A stretch of 64,000 nt of DNA from Gamarada debralockiae (taxonomy: Eukaryota; Ascomycota; Leotiomycetes; Helotiales; Hyphodiscaceae): contig NXFV01001382.1 of NCBI GenBank assembly GCA_002803225.1, positions 26,390-90,389 on the forward strand, written 5' to 3'. Both the position numbers and the translations under genes were made by a program. This document shows positions 1 through 10,711 of the stretch, one piece after another. The first letter of the stretch is position 1. Each line of letters opens with the position of its first letter. The notes beneath the pieces were generated by a model. That model saw nothing but the letters and a program-made list of their open reading frames with translations. It was not told where the DNA came from and made no database searches.

Positions 1-531
1 TCAGTTAAGGACAAAGCGGCGAAATCTCTCCGTAAAGAGGAGCGGAAGAAGAAGCGTGAGGCCAAGGCTAAAGAGGCTGAGGAGAAAGCTTCGAATCGCG
101 CTGAGCTAGAACTCCTCATGCAAGACAACAGCAACGAAGCCGCACCGCATCTTGACCATTTCGATATCAACGAAATTGCTCGTGCAGAGAAGCAGGCGAA
201 GAAGAAGGGCAAGAAGAGTAAGAAGGACAAAGTAGTTGAAGGCGGTAAGAGAGGCGGCCTGCAAGAGAGTTTTGAGATGGATGTCCAAGATCCGCGTTTT
301 GCGAAGGTGTTTGAGAGCCATGAGTTTGCTATTGATCCGAGTAATCCTAGATTTAAGGGGACTGAGGGAATGAAGAAGCTTTTGGAAGAAGGAAGGAGGA
401 AGAGGGGTATTGAAGCTTCTGAAGAGCAGGTGCCGGGGAAAAAAGAGAAGAAGCGGAAGCATAGCTCCGGTGAGGGTAAAGGAGAACTAAGTGGGCTGGT
501 GGAGATGGTCAAGAAGAAAACTAAGAAGTAG
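1..531 (+). CDS. ESF1: Pre-rRNA-processing protein ESF1-like, C-terminal part
   Basis: The gene enters from the left edge, so only the last 176 codons are visible, open from base 1 to the TAG at 529-531. The segment starts with a lysine/glutamate-rich, probably coiled-coil tract. It then carries the NUC153-type motif around residues 95-130 (DPRFAKVFESHEFAIDPSNP, followed by KGTEGMKKLLEEGRRKR) and ends in a basic tail. Known family role: Esf1 is a nucleolar factor of the small-subunit processome needed for early 18S rRNA processing. The function here rests on the NUC153 motif and the basic composition. The N-terminus and any introns lie outside the window. It is convergent with the helicase gene that follows. 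Confidence 0.85.
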   Translation, partial: SVKDKAAKSLRKEERKKKREAKAKEAEEKASNRAELELLMQDNSNEAAPHLDHFDINEIARAEKQAKKKGKKSKKDKVVEGGKRGGLQESFEMDVQDPRFAKVFESHEFAIDPSNPRFKGTEGMKKLLEEGRRKRGIEASEEQVPGKKEKKRKHSSGEGKGELSGLVEMVKKKTKK

Positions 532-565
532 AGTAGCAATTCCAAGTACAGTGCTGTGAAATCCC

Positions 566-590
566 AATCGTTCAAACTATTTGAACAATT
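566..590. repeat. Hairpin motif, near-perfect inverted repeat
   Basis: AATCGTTCAAA at 566-576 and TTTGAACAATT at 580-590 pair with one G-T type mismatch around a 3-nt loop. This is the cleanest copy of the motif family also found inside introns of the helicase and GH95 genes. Confidence 0.75.
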
Positions 591-629
591 CAAAATCCCG
601 AATTTTTGATTCAGTATTCATGTATTTCT

Positions 630-658
630 GGATTGTTTTAAATTATTTGAACGATTCC
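630..658. repeat. Second hairpin motif, imperfect
   Basis: GGATTGTTTTAAA at 630-642 and TTTGAACGATTCC at 646-658 form an imperfect inverted repeat of the same family, 40 bp after the first copy. Confidence 0.6.
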
Positions 659-1061
659 AAATCTTCATCTAATCCTCCAAGTCACAAAGGGAAACTCACT
701 TGAGACGATAATTTGGTGGCAAAGTCTTTTATATCTGCCTAAAAACACTTTTTCCGTTTATGCCCATACCCCCCCTTTTAATGATATGCCCCTCGGTAAA
801 ATCAGCGAATATGTGGCTAATATACAGAAATGTGAAATATGCAAGTGTTAATATCCCTTTGACCCAGACTGTAAATGGCTGAGATGAACGATCGAAACTA
901 GCCGGGGAAAAGAGCGAATCCACATCCCGTCAGGCTCCAACCGGTCAATCCCTCCCATATAAGCACCCTCGCCCAAGCCCCCATATCCCAATCGCTCAAT
1001 CGCCCACAACAACTGAAAAGGCCCCATGTAATCCCATTTCCACCATCACCAACGAACCAAC

Positions 1062-4000
1062 CTAGTCGTCATCCTGATAATCAGGCTCAATAGACATAAT
1101 CTCACCATCAGCATCCGTTCTCAGAAAACCAAATAGCTGCGCAAGCTCTCTCAAGCTCAAGCTCGGCTTCTGCTTCTCTTCGCCGGATTCCATCGCAGTA
1201 TCGCAAGCACGTAGCTTATGCATCTGCATAGTAAGAAGACGCATATCGACGGAGTTATTGACGATAATACGGGTCATGTAGGTGTCTTTCTTCTGGCCGA
1301 TACGGAAGATACGACCGAAGGCTTGCTGCTCGACGGCATGGTTCCACTGTGGATAAGTCAGCCCTATTCACTAAGAATCAAGGACTTTGAACGATTGAAC
1401 ATCCGACTGAACATAGGAGGAAGAGCTTACCCAAAGATCAAGAGAAATGCAGCGATTAGCCCAAGGGAAGTTGAGACCTAAACCACCACACTTGAGACCG
1501 GCGATCAAGATCTTGATATCGTCGTTATCGCGGAACATCTTGATGGCTTTGGAGCGGTGCTCGAGGGAGCACTCGCCGGTTAGGTAGAGAAAGCCCCATT
1601 TTTCTGAGTCGCAGATGCGGCCGATGATTTTGGCTAAGAGGCGGAATTGGACGTAGACAACGACCTGGATTGGAAGGGTTAGCTCTACCTTTTTAATCGC
1701 TGAGAGGGCATGAGCGATTGAGATATTGGGAAAGGGGGCCTCGGGAATGTGCTAAAAAGCGTGATTTTTGAATCGTTCAAATAACATGAGCTATTAGAAA
1801 TTGGGCAATACCTTATCCAACGGAGCATCGGCGAATCCCTTTAATAAAATGGCCTTTAGCATAGCTGTCTTCGCGGACGGTACAAGGGGAAAGTCGTTCT
1901 CATCGCTCTTATCGACCCAAGTAGAATCCACAACCTTAGGTTCATAATCAAGCGCATCGCGTCCCTTGCCACTGCCGCTGCCATATCTATCCTTACGCTT
2001 CTTGCCCTTGCTGCTGCTGCTGCCACCATTAGCAGACTCGCCATCAATACTTTCGCCTTCCATGCTGTCTTCGTCGTTGGCTTGTGGACCACGGTAAGGC
2101 TTGAAGGAAGTGAAGATTTTGTCGCAGGCGGGACAGGTCGTGTAGTCGTCGGCGTCGCCGAGGGCGGTCTTTCTGTGCATGTAGGAGGTTATGCATTCTT
2201 TGCAGAAGATGTGGTTACACTGCCAATAATTAGCATCAAAGTCCGTCGATTCCAAATCGTGCAAAGAAATTGAACGATTGGGAATCGAACTCAAAGGAAA
2301 GTACTTACGTCTGTGAGCATTGGAGAGCGAGGAAGGTCGGAACAGAGGGAACAGGTGACACGTGAGTACATGTCCTCTTCAGACAAGGTCTTAAGCGCCT
2401 TATTAATCTTAAAAGCATGACCATAATCGGAAATACCAAACGGCATGCTGTCACCTGTCTGGCCTGTCTCATCCACATCCTCACCTCGATCTCTAGCAGC
2501 CTGTCTCTCCTCTTCGCTTTTTGTAACCCACACCTGACATTGCTCGTAAAACGGAATGTTCATTCTACCGAGCGATTTGAGACGGGTGCGCAGTTCCTCG
2601 AGGTCGGAAGAGGTCCAAGATTCTTTGATAGTGTGCTCCAGCATGAAGGGGTGGGAGGTGCATTGGCGGAGTCGAAGGAGTTGGACTAGAAAGACGGCGT
2701 AGTTCTTGGAGGCTGTGCCGGATGCGAAGTAGTTGTTTAGGTTGGCGCGGAAACGATTCTCGGTCTAATCATTCAGTTAGTTTGAATGATTGAAGAGCAG
2801 CGAATAGGTAGAGGGAAAGGAGCATATGGGCAATCGCTCAGTTCAGTTGAACGATTCAAAGACTAACGGATAGAGGGGTAAGAAGGCGAAGGTCGGAATC
2901 GCTCAATTTGAATGAACCACTCAAAGAACAACGGATGGGTAAAGAAAAGAGAGGGGCCACTTACAATACGGTATATAATACGCTCTTCATTGGAAAACTG
3001 GACGAATCGAATTTCAGGATGAGGAGGAGGCAGAGTAATGATGGCGCGGTTGAGAATCGTAGTCTTCATAGTACGTCGCATCATGGTGTAAGAAAGGAGT
3101 GTCGCAATTCTCGTATTGCAGTCCTTGGCGTCCGGATCGCAGAAGTATCGCTGGAAGACCTTCCAATCCATAGAGTAATTGGCCTTCAAGAATCGCAGGT
3201 AAGGGAAGAGCTCTTCAAGTCGATTGAGCAGGGGAGTACCCGTAAGGCACCATCTGAAGACGGATCTCAGATTCTGGCAAGCTAAAGACGTTCTGGCCGA
3301 GTTATTTTTAATGGCATGCGCCTCATCAAGAACAACCCGATACCAATAAACGTCAAACAAATCACCCATAGACTTGCAAGCCTTCTTCCACCACTTCTTA
3401 TACCCAATCTCCGCAATCAGCTCCCTATCCTTCTGATCAGGAAATGGGAATTGTCTCATAACCTCCTGATAAGAAGTAACAACAATATCTAAGTCTCTCA
3501 AAACAGCGACCGGGATTTTGGCGGAGGCTCGATAGCGCATGATTTTTGGGAATACGGAGACTTCGGCGTGGTTGCGGATTTCGTCGAGCCATTGCTCTAT
3601 CACAGAACTGGGGACGACGATGAGGGTGGCTTTTACGCCGCGAGAACGATCTTTTTCGCCTGGCGGATTGCCCACCATGCAGGCAAGTGTTTGGACTGTT
3701 TTGCCGAGTCCCATTCCGTCGGCGAGAAGGCCGCCGTAAGGTGCTTCGTCGCTGAGTTCGCGTTGGATCATCCATTGGGCGCCGAGGAGTTGGTGATGAT
3801 AAAGAGTGGATTTCATGCCTTTGATCAACCATTTTCCGTCAATGGCCTTGACTTTAGCGTATCCGAAACTGCGGGATGCTTGTTGAAGTTTTGCTTTGTC
3901 GTTCCTGGCATCTTTGGTGTTGCTTCCCTCTGGGATATTGGCGAGGAGACGTTGGAGTTGGGTTGTCTTGGTGTGTTGGCCGCGCATCTCGGGCTCGGGA

Positions 4001-5907
4001 CCGACGTTGAAGATGGGGTTTTGGAGACGTTCCGTGATAGGGTCGTTGTTCATTAAATCGTTGATGATCATTTGGCCAATCTCGTCGACTCCACTGCGTT
4101 GGTTGAATCGAGAAATAGCTTGTGGTACACCAGAAGAGGAGTTACCAGCACTAGATCTGCCACTCTTTGCAGCAACCTTGCCTTTCTTTCCCATCGGAGC
4201 TTTGCCCTTTCCAGCGGGTTTGCGACCCTTGCCACCTTTAGCCTTCTGCTTCCGGGCCTTAGATCGGTCTTTTTCACGACGTTCATCTTCCTGTCGATAG
4301 AAGAACTCGCGTGCGTCCTTAGCAACCTTCTTGCGAGGCTTTTTCGGCTTAGTGACTTCCTTCTTGTTCGGGGCACCTTCAAGACCATCACCATCTAACT
4401 CCTCTTGCAGCATTCTGGACAGCGCCTCATCAGAAGCCTGACTCGACTCCCGCTCACCAGTCTCATCGCCTTCGCCCTCAGAAGGACTAGCCGCAGCTGC
4501 TTGTCGAGCACGCTGTTCGCGTCTTTTGCGTTCAAGAAGCTCCTCCCGATCAGCAGGCACGAAAAGACTCTCTTCCTGTGGCTGACGACTGGGACTACCT
4601 CTCGCGCAACGAAGGAGCTTCTCCTTGAGCAACCACTGCTTGCGAAGTCGACCAAGTTCGTACAACTCCGCCTCGTTGATCTTTCCGTTCGCTTCTCTGC
4701 GGGCTAGCATCTCTATTTTGACCTTCATTTCGTGGCATTCGCGGTCGTCATCGCCATCGGGCTCTTCGTGCATCCAGCTGTCGTCTTCTTGTGAACCAGT
4801 GCGCATGGCGGCATCGACTTGTTCGGGGTCATCAGTGACAACTTGGCCTTCGCGACGGCGCTTCTTGGTGTTGGTGGTGCCGGGAGAGGTTTCTTCTCCT
4901 GCGGGACGTTGAAGACCGTTGGTGTGAGAGGTATTCTTGGGGGCCTTGTTCTTGTTGAGCATGGCTCGTTGAGTTGCGATGATCGCTTCAATATCGGCCT
5001 GCTTGGGCTGCTTTGGAGGATTGGGTAGAGTAAGAGTGTGACCAAAACTGTGTTTGGGAATGCGGAAGGAAACAGGGTCGTCATTGTCATTGGCTGGCTC
5101 GGCCTTGACGATTGGTTCTTCATCTTCGATGATAACAGGAGGCCGTGGTTCTTGCCATTTGCGCTTAGCAGCCACTGAAGCCTGAGCTGCGTCGATGACC
5201 TCAATATCATCGCTGCTATCACTATCGATGCTCATGCTTGCCTGTGGGTCGCTGAGACTCTCCATGGCAGCAGTGCGACGAGGGCTGAAGCTGACTTCGT
5301 TGTCGGAAGAGGCGAATGAAGTTTCGTGAGATTGGGGAATAGGTTGACTGGCGGTTGTCTGAGATTGAATCGGCTCTCGGTATGGAGTCGTGGGTCCATA
5401 CAAGTCGTCTCGATTATCCTCTGCGTCCTCATCCTTGATCTCTTCTTTGTCCCGAGCTATTAGGGGACCAAAGATGCTTCGAGGCTTGGTGTAGACCGTG
5501 CTATGAGAAGGGTTGAGGAAGCTGGGAGGAGAGTTGGTAGGAGTCTTTGTAGTGTTCGAAGGGTTGACGAAGCTGGATCGAAATATCGGAGTCTGCAGAC
5601 CATTGGAAGGGCTGAAGAAGCTGGGTCTATTTTGTATTGGAGCCTTCTTACCGCTCGAGTGAGTGAAGAGGTTGTCAGGTCTCGAAAGCTGAAGAGGTGT
5701 AGCAGGCCATTGAGAAGATTGCTGAGTATCAGGAACCTCAACAGTAGGCATGGGAATATCGGCATCTTCATCGGCATAAGGTGAGACGTAATCATCCATC
5801 AAGTAAAGATTCTCATCGCCAGAGTCATGTCGAGCGACCTCATTATTGTCAAGGAGCCAGTCGGCTGGGCCACGGGAGTTGTTGAGGAAGTCTTCGAGGT
5901 CATCCAT
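1062..5907 (-). CDS. SNF2-family DNA translocase with RING finger (Uls1/Rad16/Rad5 type)
   Basis: Exons, read on the minus strand: 5907-2965, 2764-2309, 2219-1812, 1751-1431 and 1346-1062. All junctions are GT-AG and in frame, giving 1470 residues. The first ~650 residues are acidic, Ser/Pro-rich and probably disordered. The SNF2 ATPase lobe follows: Walker A DGMGLGKTVQ near residue 730 and VLDEAHAIKN near 859. A RING finger (CSLC, then CNHIFCKEC across the exon 2/3 junction, then CPAC) sits near 1120-1165, between the lobes. The C-terminal lobe ends with motif VI FGRIFRIGQ near 1386-1394. No HIRAN domain is visible, so Uls1/Rad16-like fits better than Rad5. Family role: ATP-driven remodelling with RING-type (SUMO-targeted) ubiquitin ligase activity in DNA repair. 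All four introns carry the AATCGYTCA/TGARCGATT motif. Confidence 0.9.
1386..1396. repeat. Hairpin-family motif in helicase intron 4
   Basis: TTTGAACGATT lies inside the 84-nt intron 1347-1430. A complementary arm is weak here; only one half of the inverted repeat is clear. Confidence 0.5.
1768..1782. repeat. Hairpin-family motif in helicase intron 3
   Basis: TTGAATCGTTCAAAT occupies the middle of the 60-nt intron 1752-1811. It is itself partly palindromic (TTGAA and TTCAA flanking TCG). Confidence 0.5.
2252..2280. repeat. Hairpin-family motif in helicase intron 2
   Basis: AAATCGTGCA near 2254-2263 and TGAACGATT at 2271-2279 face each other within the 89-nt intron 2220-2308. The two arms form an imperfect hairpin. 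Confidence 0.55.
2767..2926. repeat. Three consecutive hairpin motifs in helicase intron 1
   Basis: Intron 1 (2765-2964, 200 nt) is about three times the usual length for this window. It contains AATCATTCA (2767-2775) facing TGAATGATT (2783-2791), a perfect inverted repeat. Next is AATCGCTCA (2832-2840) facing TTGAACGATT (2848-2857), then AATCGCTCA (2897-2905) facing TGAACCACT (2913-2921). The second and third copies lie in a ~65-bp tandem duplication: AATCGCTCA, then CTCAAAG or TTCAAAG, then ACGGAT, then GGGTAA. Confidence 0.75.
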
Positions 5908-8221
5908 GGCTATGATTTCGATATGGTATGTTGATATTTGAGGTAGGGCATCCGTCCGGTATTGAGACAGACGAAGAGCTTAATTAGTAAGAGGAGACTT
6001 GCGTCGTATGTATTCACGCTCTCGTTAAATGTTTGTAGTGAACTGAGGCTTCGGCGAAGAACATGAAGGTGAGGATTCCGTTTCCGTCGTAGGTTTTGGG
6101 CATTGAGGCAGTCGTCGGATGTTTGAAGTTGAACAGGAGACCGGCGAAGAGCTTGCAATTTTGCTTCGAGGAGCTATTTGGCAGCGAGAGATCGTGTTCT
6201 TCGATGAACAAGAGGCCGTTGGAGAGCAGATGTTCTGCTGCTGCAAATGTTAGCTGGCTGCTAAGAAGAAATATTGTTTGTATGTATGAAGGTATGCGTA
6301 AGTATGTGTTGATAAAGAGAAGGTATGAGTAAAAAGTAGTGTTGTGATTGAGAAAGCTAAATGTTTGGCAAGAAGGGAAGAGGAGGCTGGCGGGAGATTT
6401 GCATGCTTATGCAAATTTCCTTGAGATTCACTCCAACTGTAGTTGAAGCAAACCCTCAAAAATACTCGAAGATAGCATTTACATGATTCCCCATCAAAGC
6501 GCCAAAGATTGCTGAAATGGTGTCCACTTGATCCGGTATGTGTGTATGTATGTAAGAATGACGTTGTGTAGAAGAGTAGGGTTGAAGAAGTGGATGCGTT
6601 GATGTGTGGTAAGAAGGAAAGAGGGACGTTGAAGGAAAGTTGGGGCTTATATGCTACTTTTTCGGGGGATTTACTGAAGCTGCTGTTGGAGCTAAGTGTT
6701 GAAGATTGTTGGAGGTGGCATTTTACTGAATCTCTTTCACTTGATTGATGCTCAGGGGAGAGGATAGTGAGAGGGACTCGAAAAGCCAATGTCCAAGATT
6801 CATTGAATGAATGACTTGATCTGAAATCCAAGAGATGTGCGAATAGCCTACTTCGAAAGTCCATTCCTCTCGTCTGATGTCCATCTGAACAATGAATGAT
6901 CACTAAGTGAATGGCTCAATCGGTCCAACTGTTTGAACAATTGACGGCTAAACTCCGGCAGATTTGCCCACTGGGGACAGAAGAAGGGAGGGCAATATGT
7001 AAATTGACGACAGGAAATGAAAGAATGAAATCGCATACGAGTGGGTTGTCCGATGCCGATTTAAGTCCCAATGAAAAGCTGCTCTCGCTGTCGATGTCGG
7101 GTTTGTAAGGGTCTGGAAGAAGATAAAGAGCCCAAAGAGATGGAAAGTGATTGTTAAAGCGCGGCTCTCGGGGAATGAAAGTAATGAGAAATTGAGCTTG
7201 CCCATCCCACAGAAGTGGACTGTGGAGGTGCATTTGTGGGGTGAAGATGGCTGGAAGCTGATACTGAACAAGGAAAGCTGGACTTACTCAATAATATGCG
7301 AAACTGAAAGCCTGTGCTCTGGAAACTTGAAAGAGATCAGAACGGTTTGTATGTGTCGTTGCTGGTGTATGATGAAAGAGTGGAATGGGCTAAAAAATGC
7401 TGAAATGGTTGGACTGGTTGTTGGTTATGTGAAGGAGGATATTACGGCTTTGGTGAACATCTAAGTGGTGAAAGTAGAGATTGAGAATATTGGTTTGTTT
7501 TTGAGGAAGTAAGAGGATGTGAACTCTTCAATGTCGATGTCAGAATGAATGGTTGAGTGAAGTAGAGATAGAGATTGAAAGGCTGGTTGTCGTGGGTGTT
7601 GAGTATTGTTGAAATGCTTGATCGTTGTCGTGATGGTGGCTAAAGTCTACAGCTGTGTGAGTGATTGAGAAATGGTAGTTGAGTAAGAAAGTGATAAAGA
7701 AGTCTGAGGTTGTTGGTGGTTGAGTGACTGAAGTTGAATCTCGGCGACAGGGGAATCGAGGGTTGAAGCAGAGAAAAGATTTACTTACAAGGTAACTAAT
7801 GAGCGGTTTTCAGTGATTTTGAAGGTGGTCGAAGAGTAGAGTTCCCGGACTCTGGAGTTTGATTTGCGAAGTTGAGCAGAACAATCAGCCGAAGGGAGGC
7901 AGGTCGTTGAAGTAAACTTGAGTGAATGAAGAGCCGGAGTAATTTGCTGAATCCAGAATAGCATTTGCTGATTTCGTTACGTTAGTCGAATCTTACGGTA
8001 GTCACGAGCATTAAGTCGGTCTTGAGGTAACTTTTATTCAATTTCCTACTTAGGCCGCCGATCTTTCCATCTCGAAAAATCCTTGGCCAACAAAAGTCAG
8101 GCCGTAATCAAAACAAGGACATATTGAAGTCCAGTTCAACGCTCGAATCGAAGAATATCCCAACGCCAAAAACTCCTCGCCCATTCTTTCCTCCCTGGGA
8201 CAAGATTACATATACTTATTA
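5908..8221. other. Gene-free region upstream of the helicase
   Basis: About 2.3 kb with no coding sequence I can support. The plus strand is rich in GTTG, GAAG and TGAG words and reads like low-complexity purine/T-rich DNA. Open frames here (for example 6250-6903 on the minus strand) have Ser/Phe/His/Leu composition typical of non-coding frames and no recognisable domain. It probably includes the helicase promoter and perhaps an untranslated RNA. An inverted repeat of the hairpin family, CAATCGGTCCAA/TTTGAACAATTG, lies at 6917-6943. Confidence 0.4.
6917..6943. repeat. Intergenic copy of the hairpin motif
   Basis: CAATCGGTCCAA (6917-6928) and TTTGAACAATTG (6932-6943) form an imperfect inverted repeat with a 3-nt loop, in the gene-free region upstream of the helicase. 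Confidence 0.5.
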
Positions 8222-8344
8222 CGGAGGTGTTAAGGTAAGGTGTGTTACACCGCCTTCGCTCGCAGGGATTATTTTGTATGAGCAGAATGATTTGGTTGGT
8301 GGCAGAAAAAGGCGGTGTAACACAACTTTCCCCTAATGCCTCCG
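8222..8344. mobile_element. MITE with 35-bp terminal inverted repeats and TA target duplication
   Basis: The left arm 8222-8256 starts CGGAGGTGTTAAGG and ends GTGTTACACCGCCTT. The right arm 8309-8344 is its inverse with a few mismatches. The element is flanked on both sides by TA (8220-8221 and 8345-8346), the signature of Tc1/mariner/pogo-type transposition. The 50-bp core codes for nothing. It is a non-autonomous element. It lies about 440 bp beyond the 3' end of the antiporter gene. Confidence 0.85.
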
Positions 8345-8782
8345 TATAGGTGCAACGAGAACAAAATCGACCAGGCTATGGCGGATTTCGTCGGGGTATG
8401 TTTTATACAAAGGAGATTGAGTGAGAGGTGGGTATGAAACGTATGCAGAAGTGGCCGAGATCTTTGTGGGTATAGTGTAGATCAAAACGCTCTGCGTCTG
8501 GGGAAGAAATCGAAAAAGTAGAGCGTTCGAAATCAGGGAATTGTAAAGCGCGCATTTTGGGGGGGTTGCGTTACGCACGAGGGATGGGGTTTTCTTGTCG
8601 GGGTAGGAGTGTGGAAATCGTGTGAGGTGAAGAGTTTTGCTGTTCTTTCGATCTTCATCGCGGCTCCGTTTGTGTCTGCAGATTTGATCTTTTTGACTGC
8701 AGCTTCTGGAGACCCGTGGGGCGGTGGTAATATTGGTCCTTTGACGCCTCTTTCTCCGTTGTCGATCGCGTCCTAATTTTAT
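8345..8782. other. Spacer between the MITE and the antiporter 3' end
   Basis: No coding sequence is supported. The part next to 8782 probably holds the 3' UTR of the antiporter gene. Confidence 0.3.
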
Positions 8783-10711
8783 TTATGAATTGGGGTTGCA
8801 TACGGTGGAATTAGCTCCGGTCGCAGGATAGTACCAGGCGCAAACAGCAATGATCCTAATGATAGTTAGGATGAAAATCCAGAACAGGAGAGCTTGGCAA
8901 CTCACAAATACAGACATTGCAAGAGCATGCCTTCAAGCCAATGAGACCGGCCATCCATAATAAGATAGTTAACCAACAGGACAGCAACGAAGAGAACAGC
9001 AACTTGGAAACCGTCAAAAGACAAGTGCATGCAGTCGTTGCCCATAATCCAGCCAATAACAACCATCAATGGGATCAGAAAGAGCGAAACCTGCATACTG
9101 GAACCAACCGCAACACCAATGGCCAGGTCCATTTTATCTTTGACGGCGACAGTGACGGCAGTTGCGTGCTCTGCGGCATTTCCAACGATCGGGAGCAAGA
9201 TCAGACCAACGAATTCGACGGAGATGGATCCGCTTTCGGTGATAGAACTGATACCATCGACCATGAATTCTATTTCCGATCAGAAGCTGTAAATTGAATG
9301 TATTTGGAGTATATACCTGAGCAAAGTCCAATGATAGCAGTAGACCCGGCAAGAGTGGCCCACGCAACCATGATATGAAGCTGCGCTTCCTCGGGATGAT
9401 CATCTGCCTCCACGTGGGCAGTAACATTGATGAGCTCATCATTGGGTGGCCGATCTTCCAATCGAGCTCTACCGGTGGCAGCACCCATACCGCCGACCTT
9501 GGCCAGACCTTTTGCAATAGCACCTTCCGGAAGGTCGTTTTTTCGTGGTTTCATTGCCACCTTCTTGCTCTCCTCATTGAACATGTCGGAATGGGTATTC
9601 AACTGGAAGAAAAGATAGCCACCATAAACCACGAGAAGGATAATAGCAGTTCCACGAGAAAGCTCGGCGATGTCGGCGGTGGATGTCTTACTGAAGGCGT
9701 TGAAAGCGGTAGGAATGATAACACTGCCAATGGCAAGAGCTAACAAACTGGCGGCAGTTTGAGCGACAGTCTGGTTGAAGAACTGCTCCTTTCTCCTCAG
9801 TCCGCCGAAGAAGAAGCACATGCCCAAAACGAGCAAAAGATTAGAGAGGATACTGCCAATCAAGGAAGTCTGGACAACGGTAATTTCTCCCTTTGCCAAA
9901 GCAATAATGGCGACAATCATTTCGACAGCGTTTCTATTGAAGATCAGCAAAATGGTTATACCACCACAGATTCAACTAATTACCCAAAAGATGCGTTCAA
10001 AAGACCTCCTAAACTTTCCCCAACATGAAGTGCGATTTCCTCAGTTGCAAAACTTAGCATGCCTGCCAGAGGAATGATAGCAATAAAGTTGACGCAGAAG
10101 ATGACCTTGCCATTAATTCCCGCATAATTGAGCGCAATACCGACCGGAGCAGCAATCAACAAAACGTTAATCCACGAGTTGAAGATAGTTCTCTGCAGCT
10201 GATTCCTGACCGTGAATGGCTGATGTGGAACCTCCTTTCCTTTATACCAAGGCGCCTTTTTAGGCTTGTCCTCATCCTCGGGATCTCTCGATTTCTTGTT
10301 TCCCTTTTTAAATCTGGCCAAGAAACGACGCCGAGCCTTCTCTTCATTGCTTCTTGGGCGCGTCGATACTCTCTCCACCACTGTTGCTTCACTATCTGGA
10401 TCGCTCGGTCTGCCACTCGAGCTTCCTGCTTTTGTCATTTCATAGTCTTCAGTTTTCGATTCGCTGCGGATCTCGTTGTTCCCATCATGGTTCGCATGTC
10501 GTGGAGATTCGGGAATAGGTTCAGTCGCAACGTTCGACAGCGGTGATCCTCCTTCTACTCCTCTATTTAATCCCTGCTCCAGATCTTGAGTGTCGACGGA
10601 TGGATTTCCTTGCCATGTATTTGATCGCGTAGTTTTTCGAAAAGGATTATAGGAGTCGCCATACCAGGCCTCTTTTCGTGCCTGGCGCTTTATCTGGTCT
10701 AAGCCAGCCAT
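8783..10711 (-). CDS. VCX1: Vacuolar Ca2+/H+ antiporter (CaCA family, VCX1/CAX type)
   Basis: Exons on the minus strand: 10711-9984, 9933-9317, 9269-8906 and 8855-8783. Phases 2, 1 and 2 close correctly to give 593 residues. The first ~160 residues are hydrophilic (Arg/Ser/Glu-rich) and probably cytosolic. About eleven membrane segments follow. Both signature repeats of the family are visible: GNAVEMIVAI, split by intron 1, and GNAAEHATA near residue 475. Known role: exchange of vacuolar H+ for cytosolic Ca2+, which keeps cytosolic Ca2+ low and tunes calcineurin signalling. The ATG at 10711 was chosen because the weak upstream extension adds only seven codons. Introns are short (48-52 nt) and lack the hairpin motif. 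Confidence 0.93.

Larger units (their letters stand above)
532..1061. other. Convergent 3' intergenic spacer with inverted repeats
   Basis: This spacer separates the stop codons of the ESF1-like gene and the helicase gene. I see no coding sequence. It contains two AT-rich inverted repeats of the AATCGTTCA family, listed separately, and one more half-copy, AATCGCTCA, at 990-998. They could act as transcription terminators between convergent genes, but that is inference. Confidence 0.5.

Noticed and set aside
6250..6903. 217-codon open frame on the minus strand upstream of the helicase
   Set aside because: Composition (Ser/His/Phe/Leu-rich), lack of any domain and mixed low-complexity origin indicate a chance frame in GA-rich DNA.
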